Positions 1 through 10,504 of a DNA stretch of 64,000 bases are shown in pieces. The first letter of the stretch is position 1, and each line of letters opens with the position of its first letter. The position numbers were made by a program, and so were the translations under genes. The DNA is from Psococerastis gibbosa (Eukaryota > Arthropoda > Insecta > Psocodea > Psocidae): contig OZ020487.1 of NCBI GenBank assembly GCA_963971405.1, forward strand, positions 36,057,039 to 36,121,038, read 5' to 3'. The notes below the pieces were generated by a model. The model did no database searches and was not told where the DNA came from. It saw only the letters and a list, made by a program, of their open reading frames with translations.

Positions 1-110
1 CTGAGGACTCTTGACCACTCCTCTATTTGGGCTGTTGTGGTGAGCAACATGACCGGCAGCAATGTTTTCTCTCTACCGATAATGGTGAGATACCCGGAGA
101 ACTATCATCC
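1..110 (-). mobile_element. Fragment of tRNA-like SINE (SINE-L) at window edge
   Basis: Read on the minus strand it ends with a block like 'AGTGGTCAAGAGTCCTCAG' preceded by 'CCCAAATAG'. The same blocks occur at 25277-25480, 33640-33700 and 33825-33945. The AGTGG-tCAAG part resembles a Pol III A box of tRNA-Leu type; no B box is visible. The copy runs off the window, so its true length is unknown. Tentative. Confidence 0.35.
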
Positions 111-152
111 AAATTTTTTCAGGTCAACACATTGCCCCGGTAAGACAAATAC

Positions 153-399
153 ATATGAGGAGGCTGTTTACAAACATGGCCAACTCCAAGTTGTAGAATT
201 TTTCTGGAGATTGGATTTTCTGTTGAAAATTGCATTAAGTTTCTGGACTTCTCAGCGCTTCTGTGCGCAATCTGGCTGCTTTTGTCACTCTATTTAACAA
301 CGTGCAGGGGGACATTACAATTTTCTGCAAGGTCGGATCAAAACCCCATTTTGTAAAAAAAAATGGAGTTGGCCACGTTTGTAACCAAGCGCCTCATAT
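153..399. mobile_element. Short TIR element, 247 bp
   Basis: Positions 153-188 and 364-399 are inverted copies of one another, beginning ATATGAGG and sharing 'TGGCCAACTCCA' at their inner ends, with few mismatches. The spacer is noncoding. No convincing target duplication flanks it, so superfamily is not assigned. The small frame at 37-297 runs through the left arm and is not believed to be a gene. Confidence 0.5.
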
Positions 400-698
400 T
401 GCTCTGACAATTTCCTTTTTTGGATTTGAGATTGTTGGTTGACCTATTTATAAGAGGGATCCTGTACGATCCTCCCCATCGTCATAAGCAGATTAGCATT
501 TTCAGTATTCTCTGAAACTTCTAAGAATATGCAAATCCGATAAGTAAGCAAATCCCGAAATCTATAGAGTAGGCTTACTTACGGCTTTTATATTCTCTAG
601 CGGCTCTGAAGAATGTCTAAAATCAAGCCCATGGATTTTAATAAGGCTCGTAGACTTTGGTTGCCCGCAAATCAGATATTAGTCAGACAGTAGATAAC
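400..698. other. Unassigned noncoding stretch
   Basis: Nothing recognised; A+T-rich with no long frame. Confidence 0.4.
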
Positions 699-711
699 CT
701 GAAATACAGTA

Positions 712-953
712 GTAGTAGTAGTATGGTTTGACACAGTCCCAGGCCACGGTGTGGGCCCATAGGACTCCAGTGGACCTCCTGATTATAGTGAATTCCGAAC
801 CACTTGGGAAACACAGTGAAGTCACACGATTAGTTCGGAGGTGACCAGGACAAGTCCTACCATGTTTCCCTACCGGCACTGTGCACACGACCAATTTATC
901 TGCAGCTTTGAACCTGCTCTGGTCCGCTGGATTCAACTTGGTATGGCGGCCGG
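712..953 (-). mobile_element. SINE-A: 5S-rRNA-derived SINE, copy 1
   Basis: Flanked by a perfect 13-bp target duplication (CTGAAATACAGTA at 699-711 and 954-966). On the minus strand it begins CCGGCCGCCATACCAAG, matching the start of animal 5S rRNA (GCC…CCATACC.CGTTGAA). Further in, a TTGGTCGTGTGCACAG…GTAGGGAAACATGG stretch resembles the 5S box C region. It ends in a (TAC)n tail. Same family as 32461-32755 and 54262-54508, but the last ~60 nt before the tail differ, so it is a separate 3' variant. The 85-aa frame at 679-936 is a shadow of the repeat. Confidence 0.8.
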
Positions 954-966
954 CTGAAATACAGTA

Positions 967-1107
967 ACTATTATTTTTGCTGATGGGGTTTTTATGGACG
1001 TATTCCTACTTGTTGTGTGGCCCATTGAACCTTGCCCTACCAATGAAACCATCGGTTTTCGGATATTATTGGTATTGTTTTCGAATGAACTTCTAGCCAT
1101 TGGCAAA
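967..1107. other. Unassigned spacer
   Basis: Nothing recognised. Confidence 0.3.
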
Positions 1108-1185
1108 CTGGTTCACTGTCAACCCACACCGACTACAAGTACCCATGGGCAAGTTCAGACATGCTTACCATTTACATTGTAACAG
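1108..1185 (+). repeat. Dispersed repeat F10, copy 1
   Basis: The block containing 'GTCAACCCACACCGACTACA' recurs in the same orientation at 53567-53655 with scattered changes. No coding or structural signature; identity unknown. Confidence 0.5.
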
Positions 1186-1351
1186 GTTTTAACTTAACCA
1201 AATATGGGAGCGAGTCTTACCGTACTGGATAAGTAATTTGTATGTAAAATTTGTGACCCGTAACCATTATCGGGTATTACAATATATGGGGGTTTTCTTG
1301 ACTCATTTCATCTTTCAAATCCCAGTATAAAATGTTAGAGAACGGAGGTTA

Positions 1352-1824
1352 GGCGGGGTTTCCACATACGTCGATCGTCAGTGAGAAATATGAAATTGAA
1401 GGACATTTCAATTTTTCATTGATGGCGGTGTTTCTACATGTTTTTTCAACTATTGACACTTTTCTTCTATTGAAACGTATGCGCCAAATTTTTGAAATAT
1501 GTTTGCATTTGTTTTTTGAAATTTTGTTTGTATTTGTTTTCTTCGTACACTTATTATTTTTAATAAAACCTAATAATAGTAGGAGTTCTAAAGAATGATC
1601 GACCTTCACCGATCTGTTTAATGGATGAAAACTGTTTTATAAACTATCTATTAAAATGTTTGTACTTAACATATTCCATGACGCCATTTTAGTTTGTTAT
1701 TGTTTGCAGCGCGTGATTTTACTCTATGATCATTGATCAATTTTAACAATGGCATAGAGTAAAATTGAAATGTCCTTCAATTTCATATTTCTCATTGACG
1801 ATTGACGTATGTGGAAACCCCGCC
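1352..1824. mobile_element. Foldback MITE, type B (473 bp)
   Basis: Ends GGCGGGGTTTCCACATACGT and, at the right, its inverse ACGTATGTGGAAACCCCGCC. The arms are about 60 bp and include TATGAAATTGAAGG. The left flank is TTA; the right flank (ATA) is not a clean match. The core (TATTAAAATGTTTGTACTTA … ATGATCATTGATCAATTTTA…ATGGCATAGAG) is the same as the core of the type-A elements at 4767, 21659, 24894 and 60080, although the arms differ. No transposase. A PIF/Harbinger-like origin is possible because of the TWA duplications in this group, but unproven. Confidence 0.75.
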
Positions 1825-2092
1825 ATAAGAGACGATCGAATGCGGCAAATATAAACATCAAAAATACCATGAAACAGGAATCAATGGTATAGAAGTGTCA
1901 AAAATATCAGGGCATAGAGAAGATATTCTTCTGAGCATTTTGATACGTATGACTATTTAATGGGTATGTGTGGCGTATAAATGGTCAGTGTTAGTTTTTT
2001 AATGTTTAATTTTTCTTCAGTTAAATTGAAATTTAACTTAATTTAGGCCTAATAGAAAAAATTAAATTATTCGTGACTTCTGTAAAACACCA
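1825..2092. other. Unassigned A+T-rich spacer
   Basis: Nothing recognised. Confidence 0.3.
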
Positions 2093-2180
2093 GTGGGTTT
2101 CTTAGAAAAAGTTATTTTTTTAAAACGATTATTTGGGTTTTACTAATTTTAGTTATAGCAGGTACATAACAAGTTTTACT
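2093..2180 (+). repeat. Dispersed repeat F3, copy 1
   Basis: Contains ACGATTATTTGGGTTTTACT followed by AATT and, a little further, ATAACAAGTTTT. The same run occurs at 36540-36625. Unknown family. Confidence 0.5.
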
Positions 2181-2201
2181 GAACGTATTTCGAAAATATC
2201 T

Positions 2202-2221
2202 AAAAAAAAAAAAAAAAAAAA
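2202..2221 (+). repeat. Poly(A) run, 20 nt
   Basis: Twenty consecutive A residues interrupting a short frame. It could be a retroposon tail, but no recognisable body precedes it. Confidence 0.6.
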
Positions 2222-2446
2222 TAAATCTCAACGAGTTAACACCGACAAACGAAGACTGAACAACATACTTACTGACTTACTTACTGAACGTAGATTAAGA
2301 TTTTTTCCAAATTTAAGCTGCACACGGGCTGAGCCCTGCAGCATATATTACGATTACTGTATAACTTAACTTTTTATGGAAATATAAATGTATTGTATTG
2401 TAAAAATACTCTAGATGCGGCATTCTAGATGCACTGCATGAGAAAG

Positions 2447-2626
2447 TTGGAACACCAACAATATGTTTATCTTTTGCCAGCGGATGACGTCAGAGTCCAG
2501 ATTTATGCTGACAAAAGATTTATTGGTTTACCAGTTACTTAGCAATTGAGACTTTGTTGCTAGGTAACCTGGTCACCCGAGTGCTTTTGCCAGTGTGTGA
2601 CGTCATTTTATGTTGGTCCCTCGGAA
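2447..2626. repeat. Possible small palindromic element
   Basis: Short inverted ends (ACCAACA near 2454, TGTTGGT near 2611), a direct repeat of CTTTTGCCAG..nnTGACGTCA (about 2471 and 2584), and an internal imperfect hairpin (ACCAGTTACTTAGCAA against TTGCTAGGTAACCTGGT). No target duplication seen. Weak. Confidence 0.3.
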
Positions 2627-3670
2627 ATTTTACATGGCGTGTCTATAGAGTATTATATGGTCTAAGCCTGGGATTAATAATTTAAACAATTGATAATGCT
2701 AGAACGGAAAGTGCTCTTCAAAATTGGTTGTTTACATTTTCAACACCCAGATTAAGCTAATACTAAACGGTATAGTAGGCCCTCTGGAGCCTGGACGGTA
2801 TAGATCCGTGCCGGCGTCCCCGTAGTAGGTATAAGGCACCGTTAAATTGAAGTAAGTAATAGAGAAACCTCATAATATTGTTTTTAATGTTGTATGGCAC
2901 GACGTTTGTGAAAGGGCGGCACCGCACGCACTTTACAAATGCGGGACAGCTTTTGCGGCACAAGCCGTGTGAATAAGTATAGCACATTGTAGCCGGCAGG
3001 AGGTTTGGCCAAATTCGTGACTTGACATCCCTAAATACCTATAGTTGTAAGTTGAAAGTCGTGATAGATTGTCTGCGCCTTTCAATGCTTACGTAGTTTC
3101 TTCTTTTCTTGAGTTTCAGGTCGGGTCGCTTCAGTGTTTCTATACTTTTCGAAGTTATTTGCTAATGATATTTTAGAGGCAGCTACTTTTTTTCAGTCTC
3201 AGTCTCTTATTTATTTTTTGAATTCGATACAGCCAAAACTACTGCACCATTTTATAAACAAAGTACCCAACTTTATTCCTAAAACAAAACCCGCAAGTTT
3301 TCTCTCTGTAACTTACTTCGCATAGTGGCACCGTATACTGTACATATCGTTCTGCATTGTGTTTTTTCTTTCACATGTTAATTGTGTTTTTCTCTCTTTT
3401 TTTATGATTTTTTAAAGCCATTATTTTACTTTTAATATACGTATTATTCTTCAACTGTTATATATTAATAAGGAGCCCCAGCACGGGTTAATCCTTGGAG
3501 TCCACCTACCACAACCTACTGTAATGTTATGTTATATTATCTTAGTATCTTTGCCAGTGTAATTGATGAAAGCCTTGTATACCATCGAGGACCTGCTCCG
3601 TCAAAAATGATTCGAAATTATAGGGGATTTTACCAATTTTAAACGAATGTGTTTTTACATAACAACATAA
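2627..3670. other. Unassigned noncoding stretch
   Basis: No element recognised and no frame above 75 aa. Confidence 0.4.
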
Positions 3671-3816
3671 CCTTCTACATGTTATATTCCAAGGGAAGAT
3701 AGATCCCGGCTGAAGAAGAAAAACCTTAGGAGAGGTTTGGCAATGGCACAACTTCCCTTTTCAGAGCTGCAGTCTCCAGGGTCCAAATTGCCATGATGAT
3801 CGCCAATATTCGATAG
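3671..3816 (+). pseudogene. Non-LTR retrotransposon ORF2, extreme C-terminus (decayed)
   Basis: The nucleotide sequence parallels the clearer copy at 59766-60049: both carry CATGTTATA-tTCCAAGGG, then CTTCCCTTTTCAG-GCTGCAG, then GTCCAAATTGCCATGAT and end at ATCGCCAAT.TTCGATAG. The ancestral peptide resembles the C-terminus of endonuclease-reverse-transcriptase LINEs (…IIQGKI…WLKNLRQW…IANIR-stop). Here the frame is broken in several places, so only ~145 bp of 3' coding end survive. The reverse-strand frames 3542-3751 and 3726-3911 are shadows. Confidence 0.55.
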
Positions 3817-3882
3817 AAGAGAAAAAAAAGAATAACTGGCAGTGATCCATTAGGTCTATGCCAACTTCCATCTGTTATTTGG

Positions 3883-3955
3883 AAAGAAAGAAAATTGCCT
3901 GTATTTTCCAATGGATGAATTTCGGGTCTTTCTTTGGCTCACTCTTACATTTTTA
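3883..3955 (-). mobile_element. LINE/SINE 3' tail with (TTTC)n end (family F6), copy 1
   Basis: On the plus strand GGAAAGAAAGAAAATTG, then TGTATTTTCCAATGGATGAATT and CTCACTCTTACA. The same order appears at 50883-50990 and at both halves of 53402-53553. Read on the minus strand it is a 3' end: GGAAAATA then CAATTTTC followed by CTTT repeats. More diverged than the other copies. Confidence 0.45.
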
Positions 3956-4763
3956 AGGAAATTCCTTGTGTACAGTAGATACTGATTTCCTATTGCCACG
4001 TCATGTTGTGGGGTCCGTTTATGATATCTCGTCTTTCTCTCTAGCCATGCTTGTCAAGGCGCATTGGTCTGACTTTATTTTCATAACTGTCTTCAGGTTT
4101 AAAAAACCACCTAGTTAATTTTGTGTTGCTAGGTACTCCCAGCATCTACCGCAAGCCCCAGAATCTTTTCTTAACAGCGAAATACCCCAAGCTATCCTTT
4201 ATCTCTTGAAGCAGCTATAATTAAAAGACGTTTAAGTTGCATTGTCTTTATTCGCTGGTGGGTACTATTGTCTAGCAACGGTTCCAATTAGCATCATGAC
4301 TTCATTTTGTAGGTTGACTACCTTGCTCGGTCGTCGACTCAGGCGCAACCTATTTACAACTTAATGTCGTTCAGTGCCTATCTCCAAATATAAGAGTAAG
4401 GCGAACTGCCGCACTGTCAAACGCCAAGGTACTACTATTAACGGACTTGTTTCCATAAAATACTACTACCTGTGGGACTACAAATATATTTACCATGCTA
4501 CGTAATAGCCTATAGATTTACTTAAGATTAGCCGATGGAATATTTTTTCTGATTATGAATATAGTAACTCGTTTAGTAGAGACTCGGTCTATAAATGTGA
4601 TTTTTTGGCCTCGCAGAATCTTCATAGACTTCATAAGGTGGCATTGTGATGTAACTAGCTGAGCTAAGAACATCACCTGGGTTATAACGTTTTCAGGTTT
4701 TATAGGTAACATTTACTCAAAATGGAGAGAAAATTCCTATTCTAATATAATGATTTGACTTGT
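3956..4763. other. Unassigned noncoding stretch
   Basis: No element or gene recognised. Confidence 0.4.
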
Positions 4764-4766
4764 TAA

Positions 4767-5146
4767 GGTGCCCATTCCACCGACCGGCTAGGGCTATTTA
4801 CAAAAACGGTGACGTGGTAGCAGACATTCAAGACTTAGGTGACGTTTCCACCGACCTCGCATTGCAGAATGCAAATGACATTGACGGAAATTAGAATTTT
4901 TCTTTTTATAGAAATCTATTAAAATGTTTGAACTTAACGTATCCCATGACGCCATTTTTTAATTTTAGTTTGTTTGTGATTTTACTGTATGATCATTGAT
5001 CATTTTTAACTATGGCATAGAGGAAAATAAACATTTCCGTCAATTCTGCAATGTGAGGTCGGTGGAAACTCCGCCTAAGTCTTGAATGACTGCTACCATG
5101 TCACCGTTTTTGTAAATAGCCCTAGCCGGTCGGTGGAATGGTCGCC
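4767..5146. mobile_element. Foldback MITE, type A, copy 1 (380 bp)
   Basis: Flanked by TAA at 4764-4766 and 5147-5149. The tips are GGTGCCCATTCCACCGACCG and the inverse CGGTCGGTGGAATGGTCGCC. The outer arms (about 70 bp, containing AAAACGGTGACGTGGTAGCA) run to an inner junction where a second element begins. That inner unit has TTTCCACCGACCTCGCATTG arms and the core shared with the type-B element. Noncoding throughout. Other copies: 21659-22042, 24894-25225, 60080-60463. Confidence 0.85.
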
Positions 5147-5149
5147 TAA

Positions 5150-5414
5150 GGGGAACCCCTTAACTGAACTGAAGTCAACTGTATTATTAAACATTAGGTC
5201 AAGGCCTGGCTCAATAGGTGATGCCGTGTGGTTGAGGGCTCCCGTAAGGTGAGGGATATGTGACAGTTATTGCTCATTGGTAAAGGTTAATGACAATGGT
5301 GTAATATTATTAACTAAGGGTTAGTTGGACATACATTGCCTGCTGTGTTAATAGTCATTAGAGGCAGGGACCTCACAGTCATTGAACAATTAGGGCTGAG
5401 TCAGAGGAAGGGAG
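5150..5414. other. Unassigned spacer
   Basis: Nothing recognised. Confidence 0.3.
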
Positions 5415-5452
5415 CGACGTTTCGGGAGTGAGTACTACAACCATCATCAGGC
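5415..5452 (-). other. CTGATGA…CGAAACG motif (hammerhead-like / Penelope-end-like)
   Basis: On the minus strand: CCTGATGATGG, 14 nt, then CTCCCGAAACGTCGC. CTGATGA followed by GAAAC is the order of the hammerhead ribozyme core, known in the terminal repeats of Penelope-like elements. Stem II is not convincing here, so this may only be a degenerate element end. Confidence 0.25.
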
Positions 5453-5867
5453 TTAGACTGATTGTTTCTATACAATCGACTCATGAGGTTCTGTAGGGAC
5501 AGTTTTGGTCACTAGGTTCGCTGACGACAAACCGATATCCATATTATTCAAAATGGCCGCCGTTTGCATGTGAAAACTAAGCTCTTAGCTTCTAATTAAT
5601 TCTTTTAATATTTTTTATAATATTTTTACTATGCCTGGACCTTATTTCGTTGCATATAATTTAATATATATATATTCTTCATGATTTATAGAAAAATATC
5701 ACTTTAAAATAATATGTAATTAAAAATAATTTTAGAATAGTATTGAGGCTAATGGAAAAATCAACGCTTTGATATCATTGCAACTGGTGCTGCCATCTAC
5801 AAAATGACGTCACAAATGAACTTCATTGCTCTTATATTATACTCTGAATTATTGAGAAAATCCGATC
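5453..5867. other. Unassigned A+T-rich stretch
   Basis: Nothing recognised. Confidence 0.4.
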
Positions 5868-5875
5868 CCCTAGAG

Positions 5876-6210
5876 CAAGGGTTCCCAAACTGTGGTCCAT
5901 GGACAACCGGTGGTCCACATACATATATCAGGTGGTCCACGGAGCGAAGTAAGAAATAATAAAACAAAACAGCTGAGTTATTGGAAATTAGAATTAAAAT
6001 ACAGTAAGTCTTGGCACTGAACTATAAAATCTAACCGACATCAGTCCCAAACATTTAATCAAATACTAGCACGTAAGCTAATTGTAGGCACAAACTACTT
6101 GATCTTGGTCCTAGAATTTGACGAGTTTCCTGTTACAGCCACGGTGGTCCACGGAAAATCATAAAATAATCTAGTGGTCCACGGACAAAAAAAAGTTTGG
6201 CAACCCCCTG
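5876..6210. mobile_element. Non-autonomous hAT transposon, 335 bp
   Basis: Flanked by a perfect 8-bp target duplication, CCCTAGAG at 5868-5875 and 6211-6218. The ends are CAAGGGTTCCCAAACTGTGG and the inverse-type GTTTGGCAACCCCCTG. 'CAGNGGTTCCCAAACT' ends with 8-bp duplications are the hallmark of one widespread hAT MITE type. The subterminal motif GGTCCACGGA is repeated near both ends. No transposase. The frame at 6095-6373 is incidental. Confidence 0.9.
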
Positions 6211-6218
6211 CCCTAGAG

Positions 6219-6522
6219 GATTTGTAGTACCGTTCTCCCGATTGAAATGCAAGCTCTCTAATCACTCGGCCGAAACATCGCCCCCTTCCTCTGACAATGG
6301 GCTCAGCCGTAATTGTTCGATGACTGAGTGGTCCCTGTTTCCATGTTAGTATTACCGCAGCAGGCGAGTCCAACTAACCCTTTGTTAAGCAGTTTTTACT
6401 CATTGTTTGTAAACATCTAATTTCCTAGCCCAACCAAATGCAATGAAAGTAATGAATGCTCATTTTTTTATCTATTCGCTGGTCCCACCATCGTTTGAAA
6501 TGTAACAGTAGCCGTCCGGTAT
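6219..6522. other. Unassigned spacer
   Basis: Nothing recognised. Confidence 0.3.
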
Positions 6523-6580
6523 TCCTTGCCGATACTTTTCAAGTGAAGAGGAAAACTGCATGGCACCCCCATGTTCCAAC
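6523..6580. repeat. Short foldback-like repeat F11, copy 1
   Basis: GGTATTCCTTGCCGATACTT and TTCAAGTG are followed by AAACTGCATGGCACCCCC. The two halves look like inverted versions of the arm seen at 12738-12830 and 23660-23735 (GGCGGTGCCGTGCAGTATTC, then CTTAC-GAGACTTT). A related half-arm follows near 6672-6705. Tentative family. Confidence 0.3.
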
Positions 6581-6989
6581 GCATAGCGGTGTCGTATAAT
6601 ACTTCTTATCGGCGATGGGTCCCGGGCTCAACCTAGCCTGAGGCCGGGTCCCACGAATGCGGTTTTCCAGTATACCTCACTGAGACTTTTCAAGTGATTG
6701 TGGGACCCACCATTAGAAGATGCATTTATATAATTATAGGATTTGTCAGTCAAATCAACCTCATCCGGACCTAAGCTATTTTTATCTTCAATGCCAATAC
6801 AAAATCATGTCATATGCAGCATATTAAAGCGCTTAGATTTAATTATCGGGTCAAATGAATCTGTGAACTTGGCAAGAATCCGTGTAAATCAGGCCAGGGC
6901 GCAGCCTCCTATGCTAATTCTCCATACTTGACCCCTGACAGCCCCGGCCACTTTTCCAATCACATCTCCGATTGTACCGATACCGACTG
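6581..6989. other. Unassigned stretch
   Basis: Apart from the F11 half-arm near 6672, nothing recognised. Confidence 0.3.
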
Positions 6990-7185
6990 CACCACTTCTC
7001 ATAAAGCAGTCCATTCAAGGACTTTTGGAAGACAACCGCTGCCCAGGGACTGCGTGCTGATGAAGATGTCCTGTGTGACTGGTGCTGTTCAGGATACCGC
7101 CCACCTGCTGGTCTGTCCACTATACTGTCATCTGGTCCCTGCACCATTGACGACCTGCATGAAGTGAATGAGCCGTCCAAGCTGC
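6990..7185 (+). pseudogene. Probable LINE C-terminal zinc-knuckle remnant
   Basis: A G+C-richer patch whose plus-strand frames, joined across small shifts, read RADEDVLCD, then GAVQDTAHLLVCPL, then CTIDDLHEVNE. A Cys…'DTAHLL.CP' motif just before the ORF end is typical of the C-terminal region of Jockey/R1-like non-LTR elements, where a CCHC-type knuckle follows the RT. Several shifts and a missing cysteine show it is dead. Recognised from motif memory only; the clade is not assigned. Confidence 0.4.
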
Positions 7186-7679
7186 TACTTTTCGGTGGAA
7201 GTGGGAAATTTGTAAAGCCTTTACTTGCCCCCTTTCATAACTTCCATGGGCATTTTCATGTGCGATTCGGGGTAGCATCCAGGTAGTGGGGATTAATTGA
7301 GCCTTCTACCTCTTGGGAGCCCGCTCAGCCGACCCGAACTAAAACCCACTCCCATCTCGCAGAAGGTTGAGTCCTGTAGCTGCTGGAATAAAACGTCTGC
7401 AACTTCGGAAGGATGGTTGGGGAAGAAAATGAGTATGGTGGAAATTTAGGGAGGGAGGAAGCGCGTCCAAGCAGCTGAGTTTTGGACATCCGCGCCACTG
7501 GATTATGAATAAGTGTGCTAGTTCGTCAAATCCTCGGACAATATCCATATTCAGTACATTAAATACTAGGATATTGCTAGCGAATCATAGTACCAATGCT
7601 CAATAATTGTATAATTACTATACAATAGTTTCAGTAATATTTTCCACATTCACTTTGTAATACTTCGTCATAGTAAAAA
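7186..7679. other. Unassigned stretch
   Basis: May include 3' UTR of the preceding LINE remnant, but nothing is diagnostic. Frames here are short. Confidence 0.3.
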
Positions 7680-8075
7680 AATAATATAAAATAACTTAGT
7701 CAAGTATTACAAAAAACAATTAACCGGTTTCGGCACTAGGCCATCAGCAGGCTGCAGACGTACACGTACAAACAACACTTAACGCCTTTACATAAACTAA
7801 CAAGTAAAAAAATGGTGTAAGATTTTAAAATCATTAAAATTCCTAGTCATGTTTGTAAGTTGGGCCACAGCGGAAGTAGTTTCAGGTTTGTGTATTCCCC
7901 TTTTATGCTCTTTAATCCTATCGTGAAAATACCTTCCGGTCCGGTCCACATAAAAGCTACCACATCTGCTGCGATCTATCTAGTACACATATCTGGAACC
8001 ATTGTTTTTACTTGTTTTATGTAGTTTTGCTTGTATGTCTGCAGCAGCCTAATGCCGAACAGGTCGCTTTATATA
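7680..8075 (-). pseudogene. Penelope-like element 3' part: GIY-YIG endonuclease remnant and terminal motif
   Basis: On the minus strand, about 8015 to 7800 encodes SRYVY-stop-IDRSRCGSFYVDRTGR followed by YFHDRIKEHKRG and, further on, TTSAVAQLTNMTRNFN. This fits the GIY-YIG nuclease of Penelope-like elements: the YVY and YV(G) pair, the C..C spacing, then TGR.F..R..EH. A stop sits right after the first motif and the YIG glycine is Asp, so it is inactive. Downstream at 7752-7723 lies GCTGATGGCCTAGTGCCGAAACCGG, the CTGATG…GAAAC order of the hammerhead-bearing Penelope terminal repeats. The flanking ATAACTTaGTCAAGT at ~7690 recurs at 26890, so 26883-26990 is a second copy of this end. No reverse-transcriptase part is visible upstream. 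Confidence 0.7.
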
Positions 8076-8327
8076 CTGTATATTTTTAGTAATGCTTAAC
8101 TAAGTTATTTTATTTTTACTCAATTATAGATCGTCTGTCTTAGCTGGTCAAGTCCACTCCGGAAGCAAACTAATACTGGTGAATGGTTTAATGGTGATTG
8201 GATTGGCCCATTGGGAATTTGAATGGCCACTTAACTCACATCATTAATTTCCTATGTACTTAAGTTCGTTGACAACGTTCCTTGCCTACTGGCTACTAGC
8301 AATATACTCTTTCCTAAAACACGTCAT
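8076..8327. other. Unassigned spacer
   Basis: Nothing recognised. Confidence 0.3.
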
Positions 8328-8560
8328 GACTCCTCGCTGGACCGCCAATTTAATCCCTCTTCCCTTAAAAACTCCCTCGTTGACAGTTGACGGTACATTT
8401 GTCACGAGAGTTGTCAAACACATCGTGCAAGCAGGATAGGACTCCCAACAGGACCGCCAATGGTCTACTATACGGACATTTAATCCCCAGTTCTTCCTTT
8501 TTGAAAATCACCCTCGTTGACGGTGCATTTGTCAGGGTTGTGTGGAAAGTTGTTAACCTC
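8328..8560 (+). repeat. Tandem direct duplication, two ~115-bp units
   Basis: The order GGACCGCCAAT … ATTTAATCCC … TTGACGGTaCATTTGTCA … GTTGT occurs twice, starting near 8338 and 8453, with substitutions and small indels between units. The overlapping frames at 8254-8608 are artefacts. Confidence 0.55.
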
Positions 8561-10499
8561 AGGCGACGGACGGTAGGTATTGCTTTTCCCGTGAAACTCG
8601 CAATATAAAACTGTCACACGGCACAATTGACCTTTTCCGGGCAAACAGTCTGGCGAAGTTCGTAAACTAAAGTGGCACACCAATGAATTCATGCATATGG
8701 ATGTGAAGGGAGTGGAGTGAGAGGGAGAGGGGGGGGGGGGGGTGTTGGACTAGGTTACAGTCTGTCACAGGCATCTTCCACTCATGGTGTTTTATGTCAC
8801 ACGAGAAAATAAAATTTGTAGTAATAGTGGCCTTGTCATATGTATATTCAGCTGCACGCTTCTCTTGGTTTCCAACTGTCCATAAATGTCTTTCAGACGA
8901 AATGCCGAAAAACGTGTGAAAAAAAACCAATGACTTATGAGATAATTGGAGGGGAAAAACATTATGGGTGTAAAGATCGTCTTTATACAGAAAATAGTGG
9001 ACAGTGAGATGAAGCCGAAAAATCCGGGCTGATAGGCTAGATTCTTATATTATGTTATATTCTTCATCATGTAACTCCGATCGCGAAATTCTTCGTAATT
9101 ATATCACTGAGATATTTCAAATGGAAAATCATTTCTTCCTGCCCTGCAGTATGAATGATAGTAGTATAATCAGAAGCATGAAATAAATTTGAACTCACTT
9201 GTCTATTTAATGAGATAGACAGTTTTGCTTACAGTACATACATTTCCTTTTAAAGGTACTTACAGAGTTTTCCACTTTAAAGTGTTATTCCTATAGACGA
9301 CGAATAGCAATTAAACGAGCTTTGTAGAAAGCTTAAGAAAATCTTTGATGAAGGGCATTGTTTGACGTTCTTAATAATAATCTTTGTTAATTGGCTACTT
9401 TAATAAGGGAAGGAAATGGGGGACGGGTTCTATTTAAAGGTGATTAACCTGCTTCTGAGAGCTCATTCAATTTTCAGAAAATGTTAATTAAACTCGAGTG
9501 AGTCTTAAGGATTTTATTTTTGAGCATAAATGCTGAGTCGTGTTGTTTGATTCATAATTGTTCAATTTTGAAAGTTTTTGGAACTTTGAATGTTGTTTCT
9601 ACTCGCAGTCTTCTTGGGTTTCAAGTCTGTTTTTTCAGTGCACCATTGTTGCTAATTTCAAAATGATTTATTTAAACTAAAATAGGTTTGCTAATAGAGT
9701 AGCCCTTCGGGGTTAAAGCTCGCCTAATATAAAGAAGTTTCTCATTTCATTTGAAAACGGTCGCTTTGATAGGCCGATGAGAAATGATGAATATTCGGGT
9801 CTTGTAGCAGTTTTTCCCTATTCCAAAAATACTACAATTTCATTGTCTTACCGTTTCATATTAAAAGGGTAACAAATAAGCGCAAAATTCGCAGACCAAA
9901 GAAATTGCTTTCTGGCAATTTTTAGCCACTTAACGAATGTTTTCTTTCCTTGTTTACCATAGAACTTTAAGATAAGATATGATAAGTCTATGTTGCACCG
10001 ATTTTAAATACAATAGCGTAAATAATAAATAATAAATGTTAACACAATGCACAATGCAGTCAAGAACTTAACAGAATCCAAAAAAAAGTTCAAAGTGCTT
10101 CCCTATTCAAAAAACTCTTGGATGTTGTACAAATGTGCATGTCTACGGGTAGGTGGCTTTGTTTGAGTGCACAGATGTATAAATAATGCGACACGTTACA
10201 CGTATTAATAATACACATTTCGCAAAATAAGAGTTTAGTGAATCCAACTTTTTATATGGATATTTACTTGTAGTTATTAAGCGTAATGTAATTTATTTAT
10301 GGAACTCTACCGTTGCATCACGCCTGGAAGAAAGACTGACTTATTTTCTTTTCATTGTTTACGACGCACTGTACGGTAATTTGGAAACACAATGATAATT
10401 AAATATTTAGTTCAAATACAGCCCCTTTATTAAGAGCAAATCTGAATGCATCCACTAAGCAATTTTTGTATAAACTCGATATCCACAGGAAATATTGAT
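8561..10499. other. Unassigned noncoding stretch with a 14-G run
   Basis: Includes a homopolymer of 14 G at 8729-8742. Otherwise A+T-rich with no recognised element. Confidence 0.4.
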
Positions 10500-10504
10500 C
10501 GCTT

